64,000 nucleotides of DNA from Sipunculus nudus (lineage: Eukaryota; Annelida; Sipuncula; Golfingiida; Sipunculidae), in assembly GCA_026874595.1 (NCBI GenBank), contig CM049321.1, positions 49,521,297-49,585,296 on the forward strand. Reading direction: 5' to 3'. How positions within the stretch are numbered: position 1 is the stretch's first letter; the number at the start of each line of letters is the position of its first letter. The position numbers and the translations under genes were made by a program. Of the stretch, positions 11,320 through 24,060 are shown in pieces. Below the pieces are notes generated by a model that searched no databases, was not told the origin of the DNA, and saw only the letters and a list, made by a program, of their open reading frames with translations.

Positions 11320-12140
11320 CTGGATTAAGAAAAACATTGCAGAGATATGTTTTGGTGTTATAATCAGACAGCCATATAACGTAATGTAATGTGACTAGAG
11401 GACAGAGGGGCTATAATTATCAGCTGAATAAACAGACATCAAACACTTTCTCCAGCAGGAAGCTACGACATACTCCACAATGATGGAAGATCAAGGACCC
11501 AGGTAATACAGATTTTTTGTATGTTTATATTCTGCGTACAGAGAACCCTTAAAATTCATTCTTAATCATTCCACTCACCAAACACTTGTTAAAAGATAGC
11601 ATTTATTGTATATGGCCAACAGTCATGGTGTAAATTATATTTATCAAATTATTGACTTGAATTAAATCCCTTTTTCCCGAACATGACGACATCATGGATT
11701 TGTATGGAAGGAAGCATAGATACTTAGATCTGCCTGACAACAATCTTAAAAACAGAGTCTCTTGAATCCTTGTGGTATTTTCTTGAGGTACATCACATGA
11801 GTATGTTATAACTGTAAATCCCACTGACGAATTCCTTTTGTGTTTATAGGAAACGCTCGAGTTTTTCTTCGGTAGGCAATATCGCTTTTCTTGCAAATAC
11901 CTTGAAGTCCTTTGGTTGTTTCATAATGTCATTTGCGGTCAGTACACTATATTTAATTTAAGAAGCATATGTGAATGTTGGTATTTTCGTTACAATATAT
12001 TGGTTTCAACGTTAGAACTGAAAGGTAAAATCACTATTTTGATAATTATGGCAAAGTGAGAAATTTATAATATACTTAGACTGTTTCCTGTGCCAGCAAT
12101 TTCATCAGTTGTTAATATAATACGTTCCTCGTGGTTGTGT
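11320..12140 (+). repeat. Old duplicated block, copy 1 (starts with family G copy 3)
   Basis: From family G blocks at 11,320-11,490 (GCAGAGATATG, ATTATCAGCTGAATAAACAG) through ACATGACGACATCATGG (about 11,680), AAACGCT (about 11,850), and CATCAGTT (about 12,107), the order matches 16,885-18,665. The open frames inside (for example 11603-11896, minus) are not conserved between the copies. This is a repeat and not a gene. Confidence 0.6.
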
Positions 12141-12900
12141 TATTTGGTCGATGATTTTCATTTGTTCATTCTATTTATACATTAATCTCGATGGTGAAAA
12201 TAACACACAGGCACCTGCCGTACATTACAAAACAAACGTGACACAATACACCATCACGACACAATGCGTCACAAGGTGTTTATTTAATTAGTTATGACAA
12301 CATCCGGCATCGGTTTTAACTATGATGAGTGTCAGTTCAACAACTGCTCCAAGTCACCTAAAAACTCCGACTGCCAGCCCAAAGGTTGATTTCACATATT
12401 CCTTAATGCTGCAGGGACGCAAAATGATATACCATGACCATGCAATCCCCGACTTTGTCAGGATGGTAGCATTATTACCTTGATTTAAATTAATTGATAA
12501 CAATATGTGTCTTGTCACTTTCTCAATGGAGAAAAGTTTGTGATCAAGCGTGCTATACCGTAAAGGTGAAAGCCACGGTGGTTTAAAAATACTCGGGTCT
12601 ATGTTACGAGATTTACTGTCCCTCAAAGAACACTTCGTGGTCCTAGTGGGGGCCATTTAAAAAATGTGATCGAGAGTCTTGGTGCAGCTTGGGAAAAAAA
12701 GCATATGGGTTCAGGGTGTATTTAGTGAACTGTTTAAAAATCCATAAATGTTTAAGAGTTCCACTTAGGCATAAACTGCGGCCAATACGTCACATGTAAA
12801 ATCGTTGAGGGGGTAAGTATGAATTGCATATAGTACAGTTTTTTTAATGAATTTGAGATGATAGGTGTGAACTTATGCTCTAGAGATGGATTGTTCTCAC
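12140..12900. other. Non-coding, unidentified 100-codon open frame
   Basis: A minus-strand open frame at 12,354-12,656 has somewhat protein-like composition but no motif I recognise, and the plus strand is also fairly open here. No splice context or homologue is evident. Treated as unresolved. Confidence 0.3.
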
Positions 12901-12924
12901 GACGACCATGGGCAGTTTGTGTAA

Positions 12925-13735
12925 TATGCAAAATGAGGACACCATTGACGGAAATTCTATTTTATTTACTATCTGTCTAATATTTATCAATATTTTAAAT
13001 ATGCACTGGAGAAACTTAGTTTTACTGCAACGACTCTCGTAATATCAATTTTCAAAATATAAATAAATTGAACATCTGGCATTTGTTCCGATGGCCATTT
13101 AAAATTCGTTAATCATAAAAACTTATATCCAGATTGCATGTTTGTCCAAATATTATTAGATTGTTTCCAATGTTTTCCAAGTAGGATATTAAAGAAATAG
13201 AATTTCCGTCAATGTCATCCCAAATTTGCATTTTAAATATCAGTTAAACCAATGTTCACATGGTTTCAGTCGAATCTTAAGCCATAAAAAACGTACGTCT
13301 TGACACAATGTTTGACCAAATATCATGATTAGTTTTTTTTATATGGAGGAGAGTAGAATTTAAATTTTGGTGGCCCTAATGTGCTTAGTAAAATTTAAAA
13401 TGCGAACTTAGCCGTTCTTATTATGGTTTCATTTGAATTTTTTGCCATGAAAACGTAGGTCTAGACAAAATGTTTGACTAGTTATCACAGTAAGTTCTTA
13501 AGATATCGGGAAAGACAGAACTTTCATTAATGGCTACCCTAATTTGCAAATGAAAATTTAAAATACTGACTAAACCGTTGCTATTATGCTTTATTTGAAT
13601 CTCTGACCATGAAAACTTGTTCAATGACACAATGTTCGACAACGTATCGCGTTTAGTTCTTGAGATATTTGATAAAATAGATTTGTTTGGTCAACGGCGG
13701 CCCTAATTTGCATGTTACAAAAATTGCCCTAGGTC
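12925..13735. repeat. Tandem satellite-like array, about 160-bp units, with an inverted fragment
   Basis: Unit starts near 13,200, 13,357, 13,520 and 13,682, each with a variant of GGCCCTAATTTGCA 15-20 bp in, then AAAT...AGCCGTT, TTTGAATC, CCATGAAAACG, ACACAATGTTTGAC and AGTTCTTGAGATAT. Unit length is about 156-162 bp and units differ considerably. The segment at 12,930-12,970 (GACATTGACGGAAATTCTAT-like) is the reverse complement of the 13,195-13,235 unit junction, so the array begins with an inverted piece. Non-coding. Confidence 0.75.
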
Positions 13736-13739
13736 GTAG

Positions 13740-14510
13740 TGAGAACAACGTTTGTTATTTCTGTCAAACTCAAAATTATTAGTGGACCCACACCATCAAC
13801 AATCCATAAAAAACCTCGTACCTCGCACTTTAGACTATGCATAGGTTTGCTATGGAATATGTATAGGTGGCAACTCAACTATAAAGCAATAAGATGCCAA
13901 GGACCAGGGTCATCAGTAACAGAGGCCTTTTTTTTAGCTTGAACCAGATTGTATAAAAGCTTATTTGTAATCATATTCAAATATTTCTTCTTTCTCCTTG
14001 AGTAATCCAGCTAATGACATATCTGTATGCAATTATTCTTTACACTTAAACATGATATCTCCAATCACATTGTAAAAGGTTTGCAGGTGTCTAATGGAGA
14101 TTAACAAGGTTCCTATTGTAAACCAGCCTGTTACTTACATCATCTCTGGTAAATGCACTATATTTTACTAAATAATTCTGATAGATTGCGCCTGGCATTT
14201 TGTAAATAATAATTTGTAAACTGTTTTAGAGGGACCTAATAAGGCTAGAAATATGCTTAATTTATGATCATTGTCTTCATCGGCATGTTTTATTTACTGC
14301 AAGTCCAAGTTGAGTTTGCGTCACATTTGGAAGATTACATATTTTTTTGACATTGTTATATATACAGCATTAACTTTTCCTCAGAATTCTCAGGTCTGCG
14401 AGTCATAGAATGGTAGATAATAAAAGGAATCTGTTCACTGCGCCATGCGATTTCTCAGAATGAAAATTCAGGTCAGGTTCTAGCTAATGACGACAGTCTA
14501 TCATTTCTCC
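13740..14510. other. Non-coding, nothing recognised
   Basis: AT-rich. The 67-codon ORF at 13,739 starts in satellite sequence and has no features. Confidence 0.45.
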
Positions 14511-14710
14511 TGCGGTTTTGGCCAGTTCCATTTTAGTAATGGTTGTCATTTTATCTCTTCACGTTTTGTCATTTGTTCGAATTAAATATCCCCGATGGGG
14601 TATAGAAGGAAATGACAGTAGATGAAGGTTATGTTCTAATTACACAATATGTCAGTTCTTTACTGAAAAGTTAAATTAATCCTATCACATGACAAAGTAA
14701 AAAGCCGCCG
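14510..14710. repeat. Diverged dispersed repeat, copy 2 (partner of 7,955-8,160)
   Basis: Same order of blocks as the 8.0-kb copy, ending CACATGACAAAGTAA. Both in the same orientation. Confidence 0.55.
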
Positions 14711-14714
14711 AAGA

Positions 14715-16730
14715 CGATGAAAGAAATCAATTCCAGATGTATGTTCCTAAGTCTCATTTGATAGGCTCCTTGCAGACTGCGCTAATCCAGCCACCCCGTG
14801 TTAAACTTGTGTAACATCCGTAGTTTGACTTCAGAAATTAAAAAAAAAAGTATTTAATGAGAAGCTGTTTTTAAAAAATTGCAGATTATTTACACAAGTT
14901 TCTAAATCGTCGTATTTTAAAAATGATTTCACAAAACACATAAATGGGAGCTACAGAAGAAAGAAAACATAACAAACACGTACATGAATTAACTGTCTGA
15001 AATTTTTGTATGTTGAATTAATTATGAAATCATCCAAGACGAAAAATTTGCAGCGCAGGTCGGAATAGTTTTAACAGGTTCTTGGAAATTCACCCTTGAA
15101 AGAGTAATTGTATTCTATTTACCTGAATTATAACCATTGTTATAAAATATTTATTGAAAAGACACTATATTTATTTAAAAAAAAGTCTTCTGAGGGAATG
15201 TAAGGGGGTTTAATGACCCAGCATCCGATACAACTAAGCTAATAAGCTTCTTGTTGAATCATAACGTAATAACCATAATAATATTTGGTTTGAGTGAATA
15301 TCTTCAACTCTCCTTCCCTGGATATACATATTGTACCCAGGCAACGCCAATAACGTGACATGTAAGTGAATTGATTTTTAAGGGTTCCACAGATACAGAT
15401 ATTGTACCTTGGAAACATCAGTAAAGTGACTATTGCAGGTGATATATAAGTCAGTTGGCTTTCTAAGCGGAGCTACATCACTTGAACACTATCGAAGTAG
15501 GTTGTATCAGTATCATTTTAATATATATTAAGAAATTAAATGCTCAACAAAAATAACATTAACGGGAATACAGTTGTGCAATAAGCAAGTGTTCTTATTT
15601 TACTATATAACACAAATCCAGTACAGAAAAGTCATAATCCCCTCTGTTATGACTAACAGCAACCATTCATTCTTTAAAAGAACCCGAGGTGATTAAAGTA
15701 GTTCAGTCAGCCGGCAAAGTAAAATATTATTTCGTTTTATATCATATTAATTGACCTCCCTGAGGTGGTATTAAGATGGCAAGTTTTTTTTTTCAGTGAC
15801 TAATGTTACTAAGATCTTGCAGAAACCATACATAATGTTCGAGAATAGTAACTCGTTTTATTTTTTTCGTGATGAAATACATTGAATAGAGAGAACTTCT
15901 TAATAATGGAAACATTTATCTGATAAGTTTATGAAAAATATTTTTCCTGATCGGACGACCACCTTGACACTTGAGTGATCAACATTCTTGACCATATTGA
16001 GAAAAGTAAGATTGTTACATTTACTATTACAAGATTACCATTATTGTGATAAAATAATATTAGACATACCCTACTGTAATATAATTTATATACTGAATTA
16101 AATATGGAAATACACTGAAAATTACGGACCTGTAAAACGAGAGAACATGAGTCGGACAGTTCAAGCGTTGCCTGCCAAATGACATTAATCGGCACACTTT
16201 GCGACTAAACCAGGTACACTTTTAACATACAATTAAACAACAAATATAAATAAAAAAATGAATCATAAAATCATAAAACAACGTATGAGAACTGGGTAGT
16301 GTTTCCGATATAATATTTAATGCTTACTATTACATCATAGTAGCAATACCTAGGTCAAAGGTTAAAACCCATGTACTTTGAATATTAGAGTTGACTGCCA
16401 TGCCCACGCTTGCAATGTGACGACGGTCCTGTATATCCTAAATTTATACGGCCGACAGCATAGTATTAGTTTTTTTTTTCTTTTAACAAGCAGGCACGCA
16501 TTCCGTTTAAGATACCTTTGCAGGTGCGGGCTCAAGACCTAGGAAAGGGGGGGGGGGATGGGGGTGTCCAACCCAGGAAAACTTTTGAAAAACGTTAATA
16601 AAAAGGACTCCGGTTCCAGGCTGCGAAAATACCTGAAACCCTTAAAAAAAGGTTTGGAGGAAAAGGGGGGATCCGCAACCCCTGAACCCCTCCCCCTGGA
16701 TCCGTTTCTGCTTTGTAATTAGACGAAAGT
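14715..16730. other. Non-coding, nothing recognised except G/C-rich 16,535-16,710
   Basis: Mostly AT-rich with poly-A and poly-T. 16,535-16,710 has G-tracts and a CCCCTGAACCCCTCCCCCTGG-type stretch that resembles the C-rich repeats at 55.5 and 56.5 kb. Confidence 0.4.
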
Positions 16731-18665
16731 ATAAGAATCGTGCGGGGAAGATTTACTACTGAAATTATTTCACAGATTGGTTGCCGTAAGAATTAAACAA
16801 AGGTCAACCTTGATTTATAAAGAATATCAATAACACATGACCGTCACGATTTCATTTTAATGATAAAAGAAACATACTTCCATCTGTAAGAAAACTTGAG
16901 AAACTGAAAGAGAGAAGGTTTTGCTGCTATAATTGGAGATTCACATAATTTTATGGAATATGACGAGATGACAGAGGGCGATAATTATCAGCTTAATATA
17001 TAAAGACAAAACGCTCTCTTCTGCTGCGACGTACCATAAACTATAAGCATTATTTCCTCATGGGCTTTCCTTTGGCCTGTATAAGGGATTGGAAATCTAG
17101 GCACACACTATTTCTCCGGGTATTGCCATGATTTACTTATTTATTTTTATACAAATCTTGGCAAATAGAATTACAGTTGATTTGTATGACGAAGGTGTTT
17201 AACATGAAGTAGACTTATGTTGTTTCTTCTCAAACATAAATTTTTCACGATGGAAATGTATTTTTCTTTATATTCATGGCCTATAAATCATTTCAGACAA
17301 AATAAGCCCTTACAAGCCTTTCCTTTTTAATATTTTAGCGGTCTGAGCGCGAATGGCCTGAGGTTTCCTTGATAATATATAATTTAAACAGAAAATTGAA
17401 AAAATAGAATATGATAACATTGGGTTCCCGAAACAAAATCCTTACTCGTCCATCCAATCAAGCTGTAGGCTTATCTTCTACTTGGTATTTGCATTAACTA
17501 AATCATCTCTTTCACATTATATTGAAAGGAAGTCAAGGTACAAGTTATATGTATCAAATTAACTATAATGAAATCCTTTTTTCAAGCAATGCGGCGACAC
17601 TATGGATTTTTCGAAATTCTTTAGACTATTTTTGCTATATAAATTTGGTAAGATGACCGAGAAAACACCAAACTGTTAATTTTCTTAGTATTCACAAACA
17701 GGACTATAAATATCTGGATTTTGAATATATAAGTTCTACGACATTGCCGAATGTTATGATATCGCCCTAACACCAAAAACCATGTCAATTCAAAGGATGA
17801 AAACTATTGGCAAGGAAAGCGACTAGAGAAGTTCTTACTTTTATCATATAAATAAATTCCTACGCCACGGTTAAATAAACTGATCACCATAGGGGGCGAC
17901 GGTGTTGCATCGGGCGGGGGTATATCGAGAAAGGTTCAAAAGAAACCCATTTAAAGGGTAAGTGTAATAAGCTTCAAAAACAAATTCGTATATGCATCCG
18001 TCATTGAATCTTCACTAAATATAATTAAGTATAACACTTAGAAAAAAAAAACTAATGATTTAGTCTTATCAGTTTTATTTTAGAGGTACTCTAAAGCCTA
18101 CTGTTCTAGAGCTGGGTCGTACTCGGACTGTCTGTGGTGTCATCATGAAAGCCTAGATACTAAGATATGTTTGACAACCGAACTGTGAACACAGCTTCTT
18201 GCATCTATGTGGCCTTTTCTTTTGGTATATCCTTATTTTGTATTATGTCTGTAAGTGTCCTGCAAGGGATTTCTTATGTGTCCATGGGAAACGCTAAATT
18301 GATTTTTTTAGACAAGAGCTTCTGCGATTCTCTCGGTGGGACGTATATCGGTACATTTGCCGGTACCTTATAGTCATCTTTTTGCTTTATAATGTCGAAT
18401 GAGTTCCGTGCACTAGGTTCTAGAGTGAATATCATGGGCTATATTCAGGGTTGATTCTAACATGCGATCTACCGGCCTGCCGTGCCCCTAGACCACAGAC
18501 GTCCGTGGATTGATGTGTGTGTTAGTTACAATATATATGGTTACAACTTGAACGTAAAATCCCTATTGACATATGACGAAGTGAGAAACCTATAACAAAT
18601 ATAAAGACAGTTTTCTATGCCTGCAAGTTCATCAGTTATTCCTTTTATAAGTAATAAACGTTAAC
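16730..18665 (+). repeat. Old duplicated block, copy 2 (starts with family G copy 4)
   Basis: Begins with family G (16,730-17,120: GGAGATTCACATAATT, TATCAGCTTAATA, AAGCATTATTTCCTCATGGG), continues with sequence matching 11.6-11.7 kb (17,535-17,610), a segment matching 7.2-7.39 kb (17,880-18,050), then segments matching 11.70-11.96 kb (18,142-18,415) and 11.99-12.13 kb (18,530-18,665). The 7.2-kb-like insert suggests the copy was built from, or interrupted by, more than one repeat. The 68-codon ORF at 18,167 is not conserved in the partner. Confidence 0.55.
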
Positions 18666-18669
18666 CTCT

Positions 18670-20200
18670 ACGTTTTTATCAAAACAATACACATTTTCAC
18701 AGACGTCGGACTGTTTTTATTTGAAAATGTTATTTACACAATAAATTGGATAGAGAATTATAAATAGCCAGAAAATATTTCGTGTATTTCGCTATTTTAA
18801 ATCATTTTACCCAGTAAGTTTTAGGTAAAAAAGCCAAATGCATTTAACTAGATAATATAAATTGTTGAAATTTCATCAAATTGCCATTAAAGACTCTTAG
18901 ACTCACACTTAACAGTAATGAGAAAAGGTTATATACTAATTTTAAAATTCTCGCCATCTTTTGTTATCGTATAGGTATCATTACACGATATTTGTTGTCA
19001 TCGCCTCATACAAAGACTCTTCATCAGCATTTAATTATATAACGTTTGGCCCTCAATTAATGCAATTTAAAAGTACCAAACTGCCCATTTAATCTCGATA
19101 ATTCAATATACGTCTTCAAAGTAACGATTGGCTTTCTAAGGAAAACACAAGTTTTGAGAACAGACAGTGAATACAGCGTATTATAATCCTATCTTTATTG
19201 TCCCATTCCGTATTTGAGTACTATTATGTGGTTACATCGATCTAACGTCGTTTGGACGACAAAACAATCGTTAGATTAGCTTCGAGTAATGCGTCCTGGA
19301 AGGAGCTTGGTTAAAGCGACCTCCTTTGGTCTTCAAAGGACATATGTAGACTAATTTGACTAACATTTTCGACTAAACAATTCAAACAATATTGCTACAA
19401 TATTGTTACACCATGCTGGGTAAAAAATATGGCCTGGATTTATTGTTAATATTAAATCAGAGTTTCCTTCAGGTAAACAAACTTTGCACCTTGTGTGCTC
19501 ATATTTTTGTACAAACATAAAGTATATGTGTCGGAAAACCGATTAAAATATGAGGATCAAAATGTATCTGGTTTGTATGAGGTCTTATACGAAAAGACCT
19601 ATATTTAATTCTCGACTGATCAGAAAATACAGACAAAAGGTTTTTATTACGCTGTAACGCAAGACCCAATGATAAATAACTACTCCGACAATGGTATTCG
19701 TGACGATAATGCAAGTATCCTTAATATGTTAAACATGAGAGGTCAGAGAGTCATCGGTCGTTAAGCTCTTTATCCCTCAAATCATAAATCATGTACACAC
19801 TAGGGATAATCCTTCCCCATTAGTGGCATCAAAAGATATTTCAGACTCACCCCTGCCGGAAAATACGGGGTTTATCGGGAAAAAAAAGCCTCTTAAGCTA
19901 TATATTTTCTACTTAAATGTCAGCACCTCCAAGGAACCATGCCCGGCAATAATCGATTCCAGACATAATGACTTTGCGGGAGAAGCCTTGTTAAAGCTGA
20001 TTGAATAAATTAATTAGCTAATCTATACAGTTTTTTATGGTTGTATTAAACCCATGAATAACACATATTATAACGAAAATTTGCCAGTCTGCTTTCCACA
20101 TAAACTATCAACTTGTTCATACATAAAATATAAATAGAAAACAACCTTAACAAATGTAACCTCAAACTTGGTTGTAATATCCAAAATATGTAAATGTTTG
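18670..20200. other. Non-coding, nothing recognised
   Basis: AT-rich. A small inverted repeat ATCTAACG...CGTTAGAT lies near 19,240-19,276. No gene. Confidence 0.45.
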
Positions 20201-20203
20201 CAC

Positions 20204-20205
<2 letters not shown>

Positions 20206-20271
<66 letters not shown>
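20206..20271. repeat. (TA)n microsatellite, about 66 bp
   Basis: Uninterrupted TA run. Confidence 0.97.
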
Positions 20272-20273
<2 letters not shown>

Positions 20274-20790
20274 ATAGAGAGACATAAAGAAAAATAGAAC
20301 AATGAGATATTTCAATATCCGTGTACGTTTAAAGAAAAATTACACCCTACCCATTTGAGTCATCCCCGGCCCCAACCCTTCTGATAACGCACTGGCAGCA
20401 CTATGGGCAGCCAAAGTGTCGCGGATATTTGTACATGAGTCTGCACTGGATTTTCGGGAAAGGCTAGATGAACCCTTAAGACTTCCCTCCTGTGAAATAC
20501 AATATCCATTGTGCGGACTAAAATGACCTTTTATGCGGCCAATAAAAAAGATAAATGTTGGGTGAAATTGAATTGTTAAAGTCGTTTTTTTTTATAATTT
20601 TTTGGAGGTCCTTCGTTATTTTTTATGTATTATTGTACATTTATAAAGCGCTCATCCAGCGAATACTTCCCAAGTGTTAATGCAAAGCACTGGTAATAAA
20701 AGTTAAACCCGTAAAAGTTGATTTCTGCAAGTCCCAAATACACCAAATACACCTATAAAAAGTAATGACACTAGCGCATACCTTGTTCCG

Positions 20791-20943
20791 TTATTGTAAG
20801 AAATTCATGTCCCGACAATCCACCGAGTGTTTCAGAAATTTGTCCAGAGTTTGTCCTTTTTCCTCCTCAGAAATCCTACTCACAGGAAAAACTCTGGCAA
20901 GGGAATCGAGCGATAATGGGAAACAAGGCAAGGAGTGAACGAC
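20791..20943 (-). CDS. Candidate terminal exon, unidentified protein
   Basis: Minus-strand frame opening after an acceptor-like GGTCTGATTTCCAAG, preceded by a T-rich stretch (AATTTTTTACC). It encodes 50 residues beginning VVHSLPCFPLSLDSLARVF, continuing ISEEEKGQTLDKFLKHSVDC and ending RDMNFLQ then TAA at 20,791-20,793. The other two frames close early. A donor-like GAACAAG|GTATGC lies 10 bases past the stop. The acidic EEEKGQTLDKFLKHS segment looks like real protein, but no family is recognised and no partner exon was found nearby. Chance remains possible. Confidence 0.33.
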   Translation of the reverse strand, partial: VVHSLPCFPLSLDSLARVFPVSRISEEEKGQTLDKFLKHSVDCRDMNFLQ

Positions 20944-21214
20944 CTTGGAAATCAGACCAAGGTAAAAAATTATTACAAGGTTGAAATAAGTCACCTGACG
21001 CTTACTCTGACCAGAGGTTATTTCTTTTTATCTACCGCAAACATTGACAATTGGTTCAGTTAAAGAAAAATCAGCCAAATTGGAGATTTGCTGTAAACAC
21101 GGACAGAGAATTACCCAAAAAAAATATAACTGATGGTTTGGTAATCGGGAGACCTCCGAGTATCAACATTTCCTTCACAAAAACAAAACTCCCCATATAT
21201 TGGAATAAACCCCA

Positions 21215-21440
21215 TTATTTAGGTCAGGTATCGTAATAAATCCCTTTAATAGACGTCAGATATCATAAAAATTCCCCTTTTCTAACGTCAGATATTGTAA
21301 TATATCTCTTGAATAAACGTCATATATCGTAATAAATCCCTTTAATAGAAGTCACGTATAATGATGATATCGGATAAACCTTTTTTTAGACGTAAGATAT
21401 CGGAATTAACACCTTTTATAGAGGTCCGATATCGGAATAG
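21215..21440. repeat. Minisatellite of about 32-bp units, six or seven copies
   Basis: Consensus CGTCAGATATCGTAATAAAT followed by CCCTTTAATAGA. Successive units differ at several positions and one (about 21,350-21,390) is expanded. The first copies are the most alike. Confidence 0.8.
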
Positions 21441-21661
21441 GCAACTTAAGAACTTAGGTGCTGCACGTTTTCTCGGAGGCCTCCCCATACACACACACAC
21501 TCACCGACATGAGGACATCTGCTAAATATCACTCAACTAGACATCCCCATGTAAAATAACGGACTAAATCCCTCCATCTGATTTAATGATTTTCTTCATT
21601 CAAACGATATATTCTGAAGCATATATTTCCATCATACAAAAACTGATTTTACGTAGTTTAT

Positions 21662-21818
21662 TTTGTTACGAAGGCAAATAAATGAGGGGACAATTCTGGG
21701 CCGATCCGGGAATCGAACCCAGGTCGGTGGCGCACAAGTCCGGCGTCCAAACCTATTCTCTAGAAAAGCAAGCTTCACTAGCGAGACAGTTCGGTCCGCT
21801 TTTATGTCACCCAGTAAC
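21662..21818 (-). mobile_element. tRNA-derived SINE, copy 1
   Basis: Read on the minus strand, a tRNA-like head has an A-box-like segment and a B box (GGGTTCGATTCCCGG, complement of about 21,703-21,718) followed by CGGCCCAGAATTG. Two near relatives at 21,939-22,090 and 56,092-56,226 share its full length and both ends. The outer ends carry short inverted sequences (TGTTAC ... GTAACA). Would be transcribed by RNA polymerase III and mobilised by a partner LINE. The ORFs on the plus strand here are artefacts of the repeat. Confidence 0.8.
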
Positions 21819-21938
21819 ACACACCCTCTTAAGAGCGTCCTGCTTTCAGAACAAAACCAATTATCCCAGGAGTCACACTTTGGTGAGCTTATTCCCTTGG
21901 CAACAAAGTTACCGTCACGTTAGATGAGCCCCATTTTC

Positions 21939-22090
21939 TTACGAAGGCAAATTGTTGAGGGGAAAAATCCTGGGCCGATCCCGGTTACGAACCCAGGTCG
22001 GTGGCGTACAGGTCCGGCGAACCAACCGCTTCGATAGCAAAGCAAGCTTCACTAGCGAGACAGTTCGGTCCGCTTTTATGTCACCCTGTA
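21939..22090 (-). mobile_element. tRNA-derived SINE, copy 2
   Basis: Shares GACAGTTCGGTCCGCTTTTA and the TCGGTGGCG / GTCCGGCG blocks with copy 1, in the same orientation and only about 120 bp from it. Its B box is damaged by an inserted base (GGGTTCGTAACCGGG on the minus strand). Confidence 0.8.
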
Positions 22091-22229
22091 GCAAGTACAA
22101 TGTTTTTCATAATTTACTTTAAATTTAACATACACAAACGGGATAAAATTCAGAACAATTCAATGATGAAAGTGTGGAATCCTAAACTGTCTCGTGATGA
22201 AATATTATTGCATTACTGAAAGATTATAT

Positions 22230-22785
22230 ATGAAAATTGGACGAAACCATACACTGTTTCATGAAATGTTCTCGTAATTACAAATTATGATTTATTCTCA
22301 TAATAATAATGCATTTTTCCTTGTTGTTTCTATTTTATTGTTATTTGCAAATAAAGTTAGACATAAGTAAAATATGAAACATAATAAATATATTGATAAG
22401 AAAAATGAATATGTGAAGAAATAAAGCAATTCCAGTAGCACATTAGATGAATCAGTGCATTACAAGACATCCGATTCCAACCTCTGCCTGTGTTAAAAAG
22501 TAGTAATCTATCTATCTGATGTATGTAGAAACATTTACGTCACTAATGCATGTCATAAATTCCCGTGTACAGAGACCCGACAGCTTAGCAGGCTATTAAA
22601 TCAGTGGGCCATTAGTTATCACGATTGTTAATTTCACTTTTAACGAAAATGGTTGATAGTAAGGACTGTTTACTGGTGTAAAGCGGTCCTTAATGACTCC
22701 AATAAATCGGTCTGCTCTCCATACGCCAACTTTGTTTTGACAGTGCAATAATGATTATTGAGGCTACACAAATAAAACTAGAAAT
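22230..22785. other. Non-coding, nothing recognised
   Basis: AT-rich, no repeat partner identified. Confidence 0.45.
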
Positions 22786-22787
22786 CT

Positions 22788-22875
22788 GTATTCTAAGGAA
22801 TGCAAGCCTCCACCTTGTTTATGGGGTCCAACAAATACACACACGAACAGGGATGGCGGTAAAAACTGTTAACTG
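22788..22875 (+). repeat. Family A repeat, internally deleted copy
   Basis: Has the start (TTCTAAGGAATGCAAGCCTC) directly joined to the distal part (ACACACGAACAGGGATGG), losing about 200 bp of the middle present in the 27.5-kb copy. Confidence 0.7.
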
Positions 22876-23799
22876 AAGGGGGACTTAATCCATACAGGGT
22901 TACATGTAAGCGAAGCGCTTGTTGTAACCAAGTTTGTGACAAATAATGAAGCAGTACAGTCGTCTGTATGTGGGCGTTACGTAAATTAATATAAACACAC
23001 CAATTCCATATCCATTTGAACAATATGATTATATCTGATATCATTGAAAATATTTTTATAAGACTGTTTGCATAAGATTGTAAACATTTTATATAATGAA
23101 GGACTAGCCACAACAACAAAATTTCTTGCTCTTGTCCCTTGAAATCACTGCTCATATTTTTAGGCCTTCATTATTATATTTAGTTAGGTATTCCCGGTAT
23201 TTAAATTGATCTTGCCTCAATTCCTTGAAAGAAGAAAATCGATGCAAGCACAATAATGCACCATTTTCATTAATAAAAAAATTCATCGTACATGGTCAAA
23301 GCTTCCTAATCTGTGTTACATTTATTTGTTCCCCAAGAACGTTAGATTGAAGTATTTAAAACAGATAGATTAGAAATCTACACGGGCACATAATTGTCAA
23401 TAACATTTCTTATAAGAAGTCGTGTGATATCGGCTATTGACAGAATATAAATGGCTGACTCAATGAAAACCGGTGCGGCATTTAGCTGAGGTTACTAATT
23501 TTGGCTTGTGACAATTAGATGCCACCATTCATACCAGGTCCTCCAGTCGCAGGCCTCAAGAAAAAAATAGGACAACTTTTCCTATGAAGCCTCACGCGGT
23601 CAATTACTGAACTATTTTCCGCCGTAAAACTTTAAAGATACCCCCCCTCACCCCCACTCCCATCCCCTACCTCCGGGCAAGCTACCCTTCCCTGCCAATT
23701 GCCAACTCAAGACAATTACCCCCGGACAGTTTCCCACCTATCAAGTTCTCTCCATCGAGAGAATTCCACCCGGACACCCCTTCCACACTGCGTTTGAGA

Positions 23800-24060
23800 A
23801 ATGCACATGTCTGAATTCACTTATTCAGCCCATATTCCCAGATTCTTTTATACATGAGTGGCTGTACATGAATATTTTTTTATGATGTTTCTGAATCCAT
23901 GTCATGTTCGAGATCCACACCAAAGGGTAATCGAGGCTTTCTGGGCCCATTCGCAACACGTTCATGCTTGCATGAATTACGCTGTGAACAAACACACACA
24001 CAAACAAACACACGAACGGGGATGAATGTATACCCTCTTGACTGAAAAAAGGGGGAAAGC
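23800..24060 (+). repeat. Family A repeat, copy lacking the first end
   Basis: Contains ACTTATTCAGCCCATATTCC, TGAATCCATGTCATGTTCGA, GATCCACACCAAA, an ACACACACAAACAAACACA run and CACGAACGGGGATGAATG, in the same order as at 26.2, 27.5 and 30.8 kb. Confidence 0.75.
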
